Below, piece by piece: positions 54,462-62,748 of a DNA stretch of 64,000 nt. The translations under genes and the position numbers were made by a program. The notes under the pieces are model-generated. The model made no database searches. It had not been told where the DNA came from and saw only the letters and a program-made list of their open reading frames with translations. Each line of letters starts with the position of its first letter. Positions within the stretch are counted from its first letter, which is position 1. Origin of the DNA: Mycobacterium sp. ITM-2016-00316 (GTDB lineage: Bacteria; Actinomycetota; Actinomycetes; Mycobacteriales; Mycobacteriaceae); assembly GCF_002968335.2 (NCBI RefSeq), contig NZ_CP134398.1:124001-188000 (forward strand), read 5' to 3'.

Positions 54462-56453
54462 TCAGCTCCAGATACGAACCCGGCGCTCCGGCTCCAGGTA
54501 GAGGGCATCGTCGGTGCCGACCTCGAACGCATCGTAGAACGCGTCGATATTGCGGATGACGCCATTGCAGCGGAACTCCGGCGGTGAGTGCGGGTCGGTG
54601 GCCAGCCGCCGGATCGCTTCGGCATCACGGGATTTCGTGCGCCACACCTGCGCCCAGCCGAACAGCACCCGCTGCACCCCGGTGAGCCCGTCGATCACCG
54701 GGGGTTCCTCACCGGCCAGGGAGAGCTCGTAGGCCAGCAGTGCGATGGACAGTCCGCCCAGATCGCCGATGTTCTCCCCGACGGTGAATGCGCCGTTGAC
54801 GTGATGCGAAGAGTCCAGACTGCGCGGGCTGAAGGTCTCGTACTGATCGATCAACGCTGTTGTGCGCTGCCCGAATTCGGTGCGGTCGGCGTCGGTCCAC
54901 CAGTCCACCAGATTGCCGTCACCGTCATACTTGGCGCCCTGATCATCGAAGCCGTGCCCGATCTCGTGCCCGATCACCGCACCGATCCCGCCGTAGTTGG
55001 CGGCATCGTCGGCTCCCGCATCGAAGAACGGCGGCTGCAGAATCGCTGCCGGGAAGACGATCTCATTCATTCCGGGGTTGTAGTAGGCGTTGACGGTCTG
55101 CGGTGTCATGAACCATTCGTCATGGTCGACCGGGCCGCCGAGCTTGGCCAGATCGCGGTCGTACTCGAGGGCGTACCCGCGCTGGTAGTTGCCGTACAGA
55201 TCGGTGCGGTCGACGACGAGCGCCGAATAGTCGCGCCAGCGTGCGGGATAGCCGATCTTCGGGGTGAACTTGTCGAGCTTGGCCAGCGCGCGTTCCCGGG
55301 TCTCGGGGGTCATCCAGGCCAGGTTGGTGATGCTCACCCGGTAGGCCTCACGCAGATTGGCCACCAGCTCGTCCATCCGGGTCTTGGCCTCGGGCGGGAA
55401 GTGGCGCTCCACGTAGAGCTTTCCGACGGCGTCACCCATCAGGCTCTCGACCAGGCCCACACCGCGCTTCCAGCGATCGCGGATCGCCTCGGTGCCGCTG
55501 AGCGTCTTCCCGTAGAACGCGAAGTTCTCGGCCACCAGTTCGTCGGTGAGCAGTGATGCCCGCGAGCTGACCACCCGCCAGCTCAGCCAGTGCTTCCAGT
55601 CCTCCAGCGCCTCGCCGGACCACAGCGCCGCGAACGCGGTCAGATAGTCGGGCTGGCGCACCACCACTTCCTCAGGCGCCGCGCCGAGCGCACCCACCCA
55701 GCCGGACCAGTCGAATCCGGGTGCCTCGCCTGCCAATTCGGTGAAGACGCGCAAGTTGTAGGTGAGGTCGGCGTCCCGGCGCTTCACCACATCCCAGTGT
55801 GCGGCCGCCAGCTTGGTCTCCAGCGCGACGATCCGGTCGGCGGTGGCGGCATGATCGCCCTCGCCGTGCACCAGCGTGAACATCCGCGCGATGTGCGCGG
55901 GGTAGGCCGCCAGGATCTCGGCGTGCGAGGCGTCGCGGTAGTACGACTCGTCGGGCAGCCCGAGCCCGGACTGCGACATGTGCAGCAGGTAGCGGGTGGA
56001 GTTCTTGGAGTCGGTGTCGACGTACACGCCGGTGCCGCCGCCGATCCCGGTGCGCTGCAGCCGGCCCAACACGAGGGCAAGCGCCTCCCGGTCGGGGGCG
56101 TCCGCGATGGTCGCCAGCTCGGCCAGCAGCGGGGCGACGCCCACCTTGGCGACGGTGTCGGTGTCCATGAAGCTGGCGTACAGGTCACCGATGCGCGCCG
56201 CATCAATTGATCCCGAGTTGCGCGCCGCATCGGGCCCGTCGGCCGCAGAGGCCGAGGTGATGATGTCGCGGACCTGCTCCTCGGCGCGATCGGCCAGGGT
56301 GCGGAAGGCACCGTCGGTGGCCCGGTCGGCGGGAATGTCGTATTCATCGAGCCAGCGGCCGTTGACATGGCCGAACAGGTCATCCTGGGGACGCACCTCG
56401 GAGTCGACGAAACGCAGATCGATACCGGAACGAATATCACTATCCAGAGTCAC
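54462..56453 (-). CDS. zmp1: M13 zinc metalloprotease Zmp1
   Basis: Protein of 663 residues of the neprilysin (M13) family. The zinc motif is GHEIGHGF with His496-Glu497 and His500; ENIGDLGG supplies the third ligand, and the NAYYNPGMNEIVFPA substrate block is present. Length equals that of M. tuberculosis Zmp1 (Rv0198c), a protease affecting host inflammasome responses. GTG 56453 is chosen since it aligns with the Zmp1 N-terminus; GTG 56459 is possible. No signal peptide is seen. Confidence 0.92.
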   Translation of the reverse strand: MTLDSDIRSGIDLRFVDSEVRPQDDLFGHVNGRWLDEYDIPADRATDGAFRTLADRAEEQVRDIITSASAADGPDAARNSGSIDAARIGDLYASFMDTDTVAKVGVAPLLAELATIADAPDREALALVLGRLQRTGIGGGTGVYVDTDSKNSTRYLLHMSQSGLGLPDESYYRDASHAEILAAYPAHIARMFTLVHGEGDHAATADRIVALETKLAAAHWDVVKRRDADLTYNLRVFTELAGEAPGFDWSGWVGALGAAPEEVVVRQPDYLTAFAALWSGEALEDWKHWLSWRVVSSRASLLTDELVAENFAFYGKTLSGTEAIRDRWKRGVGLVESLMGDAVGKLYVERHFPPEAKTRMDELVANLREAYRVSITNLAWMTPETRERALAKLDKFTPKIGYPARWRDYSALVVDRTDLYGNYQRGYALEYDRDLAKLGGPVDHDEWFMTPQTVNAYYNPGMNEIVFPAAILQPPFFDAGADDAANYGGIGAVIGHEIGHGFDDQGAKYDGDGNLVDWWTDADRTEFGQRTTALIDQYETFSPRSLDSSHHVNGAFTVGENIGDLGGLSIALLAYELSLAGEEPPVIDGLTGVQRVLFGWAQVWRTKSRDAEAIRRLATDPHSPPEFRCNGVIRNIDAFYDAFEVGTDDALYLEPERRVRIWS

Positions 56454-56490
56454 TCTCACATCCTGCCAGAGCCGGCGATCCCGGCACCGG

Positions 56491-56496
56491 TAGCCT
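56491..56496 (+). promoter_or_regulatory. -10 hexamer TAGCCT of omamA
   Basis: TAGCCT ends 7 bases before ATG 56504; no Shine-Dalgarno sequence is present. Confidence 0.5.
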
Positions 56497-56503
56497 CACG
56501 GCC

Positions 56504-57073
56504 ATGCCTGATGAGCAAACCCGGGGGCTTTCCGCGTACGGCATCGCCGCCATCGTGTTCGGCGTGATCGGAGTGGCCGCCGCGGTCCTGGCAACGATGA
56601 TCTGGTCCGGACACCGCGGCGAGGTCGCCGAACGGGTACACCAGACCGAGGTGCTGCAGGCGGCCGCGGACTGGACAGGACTGCTGATCAACTTGAACAA
56701 GGATTCGGCCGCAGCGAACCTGCAGCAGCTGCGCGACGGCACCGTCGGCCAGCTCAACGTGGAGTTCGACAACACCATGGAGCCGTTCACCAGCCTGGTG
56801 ACCAAGCTGGATTCCAAGACCGTCGGCCAGGTCGAGTCGGTGTCCATCGAGACGCTGCACCACCAGAGCGGGGACGCACAGGGCCGGCCGCCGGAGGACT
56901 CCCAGCCCGAACTGGCGACGGTCGCCTCGCGCACCGACACCGTGCTGGTGGTGGCGACCTCGGTGAACCAGAACGCCGGCGCGGAACCGACAACCGTGCG
57001 CTGGCATCTGCGCCTGGATGTCGCCGACGTGGACGGCACGCTGCTGATCTCGCAGCTGGAGACGATCCGATGA
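56504..57073 (+). CDS. omamA: Orphaned Mce-associated membrane protein OmamA (Rv0199-like)
   Basis: Protein of 189 residues: one membrane segment (about 12-34) and an extracytoplasmic Mce-associated domain with a helical stretch (about 40-85) and C-terminal strands (VRWHLRLDVADVDG). Location upstream of the Rv0200-like gene and next to zmp1 supports OmamA, known to stabilise Mce transporters. It is shorter than Rv0199. It is outside any mce operon, but the mce1 operon lies 46 kb away in the same window. Its stop overlaps the next start (ATGA). Confidence 0.82.
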   Translation: MPDEQTRGLSAYGIAAIVFGVIGVAAAVLATMIWSGHRGEVAERVHQTEVLQAAADWTGLLINLNKDSAAANLQQLRDGTVGQLNVEFDNTMEPFTSLVTKLDSKTVGQVESVSIETLHHQSGDAQGRPPEDSQPELATVASRTDTVLVVATSVNQNAGAEPTTVRWHLRLDVADVDGTLLISQLETIR

Positions 57074-57759
57074 GGAACCGGCTGCGCGTACTCGCCGTCG
57101 ACATCGTGGCCCCGCTGGCCGCGATTGCGGCGCTGGTGTTCATCGGTGCGGCGCTGGACTGGCCGCGCTGGTGGGTGGCGGTGTGCACCGCGCTGGCGTT
57201 GTTGATCGTGCAGGGTGTGGTGGTCAACCTGGTGCTCTACCGCCGTGACGGGGTCACCGTCGGCACCGACGACGACGGGCCGGTGCTGCGCTTCGGCGTC
57301 GTCACCGCCGCCGCGGTGGCGCTGGCCGTCGGAGTGTTCGTCGGCTACACGCAGTGGACAGTCCCGGACCGCAATCTCAACCGCGACAGCGCCGAGGTCG
57401 TGGGCATCGCCAGCAGCGTCTCGGAGGCCTCGGCGACGTTCTCGCCGAGCAGTCCCAATGCGTCGATCGACCGGGCCACCGCCTTGATGTCACCGCGCCG
57501 GGCCGAGGCCTATCGCAGCGAATTCGCCGCGGTGGCAAAGGATCTGACCAGCCGCAACATCTCCGGTCAGGCGCAGACCGTGTCGGCCGGGGTGGAGGCC
57601 ATCGGGCCGGCGGTGGCCAGCGTCGCCGTCGTGATGCGGGGCACCCAGAACGCGCCGGGCAAGCCCGCCGATGTGGCGGTGCTCGCGCTGCGCGTGACGC
57701 TGGAAAAGGAAGGCGGCAGGTGGCTGGTGACCGACGTGACGCCGATCAACGCCCGCTGA
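57070..57759 (+). CDS. omamB: Orphaned Mce-associated membrane protein OmamB (Rv0200-like)
   Basis: Protein of 229 residues, equal in length to Rv0200. Three membrane segments (about 8-27, 32-54, 75-95) are followed by an Mce-associated extracytoplasmic domain ending KEGGRWLVTDVTPINA. OmamB is known to be needed for Mce1 fatty-acid import in M. tuberculosis. ATG 57070 overlaps omamA by four bases. Convergent with the Rv0201c-like gene. Confidence 0.84.
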   Translation: MRNRLRVLAVDIVAPLAAIAALVFIGAALDWPRWWVAVCTALALLIVQGVVVNLVLYRRDGVTVGTDDDGPVLRFGVVTAAAVALAVGVFVGYTQWTVPDRNLNRDSAEVVGIASSVSEASATFSPSSPNASIDRATALMSPRRAEAYRSEFAAVAKDLTSRNISGQAQTVSAGVEAIGPAVASVAVVMRGTQNAPGKPADVAVLALRVTLEKEGGRWLVTDVTPINAR

Positions 57760-57772
57760 CGGGCAGTGGAAC

Positions 57773-58300
57773 TCAGCCGGAGTTGGCGGCGCGCTGGGCG
57801 CGGATCCGGGCAAACCGGTCCGAAAGCCGGCGCATGCGGATCATCATCGAGGCCGACGGTGTGGTGGCCGCATCCATGAAGCCGGTGAATTCGTCGCTGG
57901 GAACCCCGATGCGGGAGGCGAACTCCGGGGCGCCGAGACCCGAGCGTTCCAGCAACTGGCGTACGTGGCGGGCCACCTCGTCACGTTCGTTTGCCTCAAG
58001 GTGCTCTCGGGCCTTCTCCAGGACCTCGGCCAACGCCGCCGACACGCCATAGGGCTGCTCGGTTTCCAGCACCTCTTCGACCTGACGGGCGGTCCTGCCG
58101 AAGGGATCGCGCTTGATGGCGGCGACGATGCGCTGCCACACGCCCAGATCATCGTTGTCGAGGGCGGCCCGGATCGCCGACGTCGGCCAGAATTCGACCG
58201 GCCGGTCGTCGGGACGGGCGAATTTCCCGTCGCTGCGCTCGCCCGGACCGAAGTTCGGATCGTCCTGTCGGCTCGGCGAGGGCTTCGCGGCCAAACTCAC
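57773..58300 (-). CDS. Rv0201c-like cytoplasmic protein
   Basis: Protein of 175 residues without signal or membrane segment. The C-terminal part (about 115-165) looks like an HTH/XRE-type helical bundle (LLERSGLGAPEFASRIGVPSDEF), but DNA binding is unproven. The N-terminus is charged and Pro-rich. GTG 58300 overlaps the mmpL11 stop, so it is coupled to that gene. Function unknown; position matches Rv0201c. Confidence 0.72.
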   Translation of the reverse strand: MSLAAKPSPSRQDDPNFGPGERSDGKFARPDDRPVEFWPTSAIRAALDNDDLGVWQRIVAAIKRDPFGRTARQVEEVLETEQPYGVSAALAEVLEKAREHLEANERDEVARHVRQLLERSGLGAPEFASRIGVPSDEFTGFMDAATTPSASMMIRMRRLSDRFARIRAQRAANSG

Positions 58301-61149
58301 TTAGCCTCCTCCAGCATCGCTACGGCCACCGACAGGCATCGCTGCCGGACAGTGGCCCAATCGGCATCGGTCGATTCCGGCGCATCCGGATCGTCCGATG
58401 GGCGTGGGTCTGCCAGGCGTCGAACCAGTTGCGTGGCCACCCATTGCGCCCGCGGGCGCTGTCCACAGTAATACCGGTCCATTCCGGTGAGGACGCGGGC
58501 CGCGGTGTGGGTTTCCATGGAATCCACCAGCCGGGCGAACTCGGTGTAGTCCTTGGTGCTGTTGCGGCACATCAGCAGGTAGCCCTTCAGCCGCAGCGTC
58601 TCGGCGCCGGTCGGGATGAGCAGCCGGTCACCGGTGGGCAGCTGGACATTGGTGGCCTCCATCGGGCCGCGCCGCTGGACCGGGAGGCGCTCGGAGTCCG
58701 AGGCGGTGGCCAGCGCGTCGAGTGCGACGTTGAGCCGTCCCCGCCACATCGTGATCGGGTGCAGGGGACGGGCCGCGGTGTTCGTCGGGATGCGCCCGCT
58801 GAACCGCCGCGCGCCGACGACATCGGGTGCCGGGCCGCAGCCGCTGAACGCCAGCGGATCGGGCACCACCACGGTGTGCGGGGCAAGGCTTTTCAGCTTG
58901 GCGGCGGACTTGACCACCATCCGCAGGTCCGCCCCGGGGGCGGCGGCGGCGGTTTCGGGGACCATCACCAGGTCGCTGATGTCGACCTTGGGTAGCGGCT
59001 TCTCGAAGTCGACCGACGGCAGGATCCGGTCCAGCCAGCGCGGCAGCCACCAATTCCACTGATCGAACATCGCCATCAACGCCGGCACCAGCACCAGCCG
59101 CACGATCGTGGCGTCCACCGCGATGGCCGTCGCGCAGGCCACCCCGATCTGGGCGACCAGGGGCATACCCGCGAACGCGAAACCGATGAACACCGCGATC
59201 ATGATCAGCGCCGCGCTGGTGATGGTGCGGGCGCTGGTCGACACTCCGTAGGTGACGGCGTCACGGGTGTTGTTGGTGATCAGGTACCGCTCCCGGATCC
59301 GGGTCAGCAGGAAGATCTCGTAGTCCATCGACAGACCGAAGGTGATGGCCAGGACCAACGGCGGGACGGTGCTGTCCAGCGACTCGAGCGGGGCGAAGCC
59401 GAGATCTTCCAGCCAGCCCCACTGGAACACCACCACCAAGCTGCCATAGGCGGCCCCCACGGACAGCACGGTCATCAGCACGCCCTTGAGGGCGAGGAAC
59501 ACCGACCGGATGGCGATCAGCAGCATCAGGAATGCGATCACCGACACGAAGACGAACACCAACGGCTGGACGGTCGAGACCTGATCGTCGAAGTCCTTGA
59601 TCAACGCCGTGGGGCCACCCACGTCGATGCGCAGGTTGCTGTCGACACCGGGTAGCTCGGCGCGCAACCAGTCGACGGCCTCGCGGGCCCGGAAGTCTTC
59701 GGGGTCCACCGAGAGCACCGCGGACAGCAACGCGCTGTCATTGTCCCTACCGAACGCCGGCGGGGACACCTCCGCGACATTGGGTCCCTGGGCCATCCGC
59801 TGCCCGATGGTGTCCAGGGTGCTCCGCGACGCCGGGCTGTCCGCGCCGCCGTCGGGGAAGGTCACCAATACCCGCACCGGACCGAGCGCGCCCGGTCCCA
59901 GCGCCTCGGACGCGGCGTTCACGCCGCCGCGGATCTCATGGCTGGGGTCGAACTGGCGCAGCATGCTGTTGCCGAGCGTCATCGCGAACGCCGGGGCGGC
60001 CATGATGAGCAGGACGGCGGCCGCCAGCGAAGCCGACAGCCAGGGCCGTCGCATCACGGCACCGATCCAGCGGGTCCAGAAGCGGGACTGGGTGACATCC
60101 GGGCGTCGCGACCAGTGCAGCAGCCGCGAGCGTTTGGCCGCGGAGCGTCCGAAGGTGGCCAGCACCGCCGGGGTCAGCGTGGTCGAGGTGAGGACCGCGA
60201 CGGCGACGGCGAGGATGGCACCGGTCGCCATGGACTGCAGCACCGGGGTGTTGATCAGGTAGATGCCGGTGACCGAGGCGATCACGGTGGCACCGGAGAG
60301 CACGACGGCCAGCCCGGAGGTCGCCATCGCCGCGTCGACGGCCTGCGCCGAATCCCGGCCGGCCCGGAGCTCCTCGCGATATCGCATCAGGATGAACAGG
60401 GAATAGTCGACCGCCAACGCGATCCCGAACATCGACACCGTCGATGTCGCGAACACGCTCATCGTGGTGACCGAGGACAACAGGAACACCACACCCATCG
60501 TCACCACCACGGTGCACATCCCGAGCAGCAACGGCATCGCCGCGGCGGCCAGGGAACCGAACACCGCGAGCAGGATGACTAGGACGATCGGGAGGTTCCA
60601 CTTCTCGGCCTGCGCGATGTCGTGTTTGGTCGCCTGCTGGGCGGCGGCCCCGAGCGCACCCTGTCCGATGACGTAGAGCCGGACCTTGCCGTTCTCGGAC
60701 TGTCCCGCGGCCTCACCCTCGATGCCGACCTTGTCGCGCAGCTGATTGGCGATGTCGACGGCACCGCTGTTGTTGAAGTCCATCTGCAGCTGGACCACGT
60801 AGGGCCGATCCGGTGCCGGGGGCGGCTGTCGCGGGTTCGGTACTTCGGTGATGCTGGGCACCTCGGTGGCGATGCGTTGCAGCTGTGCGACGGCGGCGTT
60901 CATGTCCTCGAACGACGCGTCCGCCCGCGGGACGGCCACCAGGGCCAGCGGTGAGGCGCCCTGGTCCGGGAACTGCTCCTCGATCTGGTGCTGTACGCGC
61001 AGCGACTGCGAGCCCGCGACTTCGAAGCCACCGCCAGTGAGCTGGTCGGACTGGTTCATCGCCAGGTACACGGAGGGCACCAGAAGCAGAACCCAGACCA
61101 CAAACACCGCCCAGCGATATCTGCGCAGGTTGCTGCTCAAGCGCATCAT
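58297..61149 (-). CDS. mmpL11: RND transporter MmpL11
   Basis: Protein of 950 residues closely matching MmpL11: start MMRLSSNLRRYRW, SQSLRVQHQIEEQFPDQG periplasmic block, TM4 AVDYSLFILMRYREE, TM10 FGLSMDYEIFLLTRIRE and the C-terminal cytoplasmic domain with PVETTN-like and SRNSS-like blocks (here MEATNVQLPTGD, LLMCRNSTKDY). MmpL11 exports mycolate-containing lipids and takes part in haem uptake with the Rv0203 protein, whose homologue is divergent here. ATG 61149 is chosen by homology; the frame is open to 61389 without support. Confidence 0.92.
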   Translation of the reverse strand: MMRLSSNLRRYRWAVFVVWVLLLVPSVYLAMNQSDQLTGGGFEVAGSQSLRVQHQIEEQFPDQGASPLALVAVPRADASFEDMNAAVAQLQRIATEVPSITEVPNPRQPPPAPDRPYVVQLQMDFNNSGAVDIANQLRDKVGIEGEAAGQSENGKVRLYVIGQGALGAAAQQATKHDIAQAEKWNLPIVLVILLAVFGSLAAAAMPLLLGMCTVVVTMGVVFLLSSVTTMSVFATSTVSMFGIALAVDYSLFILMRYREELRAGRDSAQAVDAAMATSGLAVVLSGATVIASVTGIYLINTPVLQSMATGAILAVAVAVLTSTTLTPAVLATFGRSAAKRSRLLHWSRRPDVTQSRFWTRWIGAVMRRPWLSASLAAAVLLIMAAPAFAMTLGNSMLRQFDPSHEIRGGVNAASEALGPGALGPVRVLVTFPDGGADSPASRSTLDTIGQRMAQGPNVAEVSPPAFGRDNDSALLSAVLSVDPEDFRAREAVDWLRAELPGVDSNLRIDVGGPTALIKDFDDQVSTVQPLVFVFVSVIAFLMLLIAIRSVFLALKGVLMTVLSVGAAYGSLVVVFQWGWLEDLGFAPLESLDSTVPPLVLAITFGLSMDYEIFLLTRIRERYLITNNTRDAVTYGVSTSARTITSAALIMIAVFIGFAFAGMPLVAQIGVACATAIAVDATIVRLVLVPALMAMFDQWNWWLPRWLDRILPSVDFEKPLPKVDISDLVMVPETAAAAPGADLRMVVKSAAKLKSLAPHTVVVPDPLAFSGCGPAPDVVGARRFSGRIPTNTAARPLHPITMWRGRLNVALDALATASDSERLPVQRRGPMEATNVQLPTGDRLLIPTGAETLRLKGYLLMCRNSTKDYTEFARLVDSMETHTAARVLTGMDRYYCGQRPRAQWVATQLVRRLADPRPSDDPDAPESTDADWATVRQRCLSVAVAMLEEAK

Positions 61150-61445
61150 GAACTGCTGGATGGCGCCCTCTGCCTTTCTCCCCGCTGGCTGGTAGCGAGA
61201 GCCTACCGCAGCAGTCTGTGAGGTGGCGGGGCGTCGATTCCACTGTGACCAGGCCGGAATGTTCGCGTTTGCCGGCGTCGGCACCGGACACACCCAGGGC
61301 GACCAGCAAGTTTGCTGTGCGGATTGGTCGCGGGGTGCCGCGGATGGCATGATGGCCCCTGATCGTTTCTGGGTCGGGGATTCGAGCACCGCCGATCGCG
61401 ACTGTTCGCGAGCGGTATCACGTGCATCACTCGAAGGAGTTACCC
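61150..61445. other. 296-bp divergent intergenic region mmpL11 / haem-binding protein
   Basis: No gene is supported. It must hold two divergent promoters. An inverted repeat TCGCGA-CTGT-TCGCGA lies at 61396-61411, 35 bases before the haem-binding protein start. AAGGAG (61434-61439) is the ribosome binding site of that gene. Confidence 0.5.
61396..61411. promoter_or_regulatory. Inverted repeat TCGCGA-CTGT-TCGCGA
   Basis: Two copies of the self-complementary hexamer with a 4-base spacer just upstream of the haem-binding protein gene. Possible operator; no known regulator is assigned. Confidence 0.3.
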
Positions 61446-61985
61446 ATGACTGTCACCACTGCGCCGCTGCGCCGCGGACTGTTCGCTGCGTTCGCTGGAT
61501 CCGCGATCGGAGGGGCCGCGCTGCTCGGCATGTCCGCGGTGGGCGCGCCCGCAGCCGGTGCCGCGCCGGATCCGTGCGCCGCCAGCCACATCGCCAAGAC
61601 CGTCGGCTCGGTCGCCACCTCGATGGGCACCTACCTGGAGGCACACCCGGCGGCCAACCAGTCACTCACCGCCATCGCGGCCCAACCGGCCGGCCCGCAG
61701 TCGCTGGTGGCGACGAAGAACTATCTGGATGCCAACCCCGAGACGGCCGCGGATCTGCAGCAGTTGCAGGCTCCGCTGGTGAAACTGTCGACCCAGTGCA
61801 AGCTACCGGTGACGTTGCCCCAGCTGCTCGGCCTGGTGCAGGCCGCTCAGGCGCCGGCCACGAACCTGCCGGGTGGTCTGGACGCGCTGGCCAATGTCGG
61901 TGCCCAGGGTGCCGCCGAGGTGGTGTCCTCGGGCACCGTGCCCGGCGTCGGTTCATTGACCGGTCCTGCCGCTGCCACACGCTGA
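61446..61985 (+). CDS. Exported haem-binding protein (Rv0203-like haemophore)
   Basis: Protein of 179 residues with a signal peptide (residues 1-39, APAAGAA) and a small helical domain with two cysteines (DPCAASHIAKTVGSVATSMG and STQCKLPVTL), as in the haemophore family around Rv0203 that passes haem to MmpL3/MmpL11. The C-terminal 50 residues (Ala/Gly/Val-rich) extend beyond the 136-residue Rv0203. ATG 61446 has AAGGAG 6 bases upstream. Divergent from mmpL11. Confidence 0.83.
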   Translation: MTVTTAPLRRGLFAAFAGSAIGGAALLGMSAVGAPAAGAAPDPCAASHIAKTVGSVATSMGTYLEAHPAANQSLTAIAAQPAGPQSLVATKNYLDANPETAADLQQLQAPLVKLSTQCKLPVTLPQLLGLVQAAQAPATNLPGGLDALANVGAQGAAEVVSSGTVPGVGSLTGPAAATR

Positions 61986-62012
61986 CACCGCTGATGCGGC
62001 CATAATCCAGGA

Positions 62013-62732
62013 GTGCGCACACACGAGCATTCGCCGTCGGAGAACACCGGCCGCACTGTCCTGATGGTCGACGACGATCCGGATGTGCGTACGTCGGTGG
62101 CCCGCGGGCTGCGCCATTCCGGGTTCGACGTCCGGGTCGCCTCCAACGGCAAGGAGGCCCTCCGGATGCTCTCCAACGAGGCGCACGACGCGCTGGTACT
62201 GGATGTGCAGATGCCCGAACTGGACGGTGTCGCCGTGGTGACGGCGCTGCGGGCGCTCGGCAACGACATCCCGATTTGCGTGCTGTCGGCGCGCGATACC
62301 GTCAACGACCGCATCGCCGGTCTGGAGGCGGGCGCCGACGACTATCTGACGAAACCGTTCGATCTGGGCGAGCTGGTGGCACGGCTGCATGCCCTGCTGC
62401 GGCGGGCCAGCCATTCCGAACAGGAATCGGACGTCATGATCGTGGGCCCGCTGACCATCGACACCGCGCGGCGCCTGGTCTACGTGGACGGTGAACGCGC
62501 CGATCTGACCAAGCGCGAATTCGATCTGCTGGCGGTGCTGGCCGAGAACGCCGGTGTGGTGCTCACCCGGCAGCGTCTGTTGGAGCTGGTGTGGGGTTAC
62601 GACTTCGACGTCGACACCAACGTCGCCGACGTCTTCATCTCCTATCTGCGGCGCAAGCTGGAACGTGAGGACCGCCCGCGGGTCATCCACACCGTGCGCG
62701 GCATCGGGTACGTGCTGCGGGAGGAGGCGTAA
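62013..62732 (+). CDS. prrA: PrrA-type response regulator (OmpR family)
   Basis: Protein of 239 residues: receiver domain (about 15-130) with acidic pocket MVDDDPD and phosphoacceptor Asp64 ([12 protein letters not shown]), conserved Lys in YLTKPFD, and a winged-helix DNA-binding domain (about 145-236; [30 protein letters not shown]). The sequence is very close to PrrA of M. tuberculosis; the site beside mmpL11 suggests the second PrrAB pair known from M. smegmatis. GTG 62013 is the likely start; upstream TAATCC and AGGA are ambiguous signals. Followed by its kinase. Confidence 0.82.
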   Translation: MRTHEHSPSENTGRTVLMVDDDPDVRTSVARGLRHSGFDVRVASNGKEALRMLSNEAHDALVLDVQMPELDGVAVVTALRALGNDIPICVLSARDTVNDRIAGLEAGADDYLTKPFDLGELVARLHALLRRASHSEQESDVMIVGPLTIDTARRLVYVDGERADLTKREFDLLAVLAENAGVVLTRQRLLELVWGYDFDVDTNVADVFISYLRRKLEREDRPRVIHTVRGIGYVLREEA

Positions 62733-62748
62733 TGAGAAGGGGCCGCCG

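Noticed and set aside
61150..61389. Extended MmpL11 N-terminus (80 extra codons)
   Set aside because: The extension is Pro/Gln/Trp-rich, has no membrane or signal character, and family members start at MMRLS, as at 61149.
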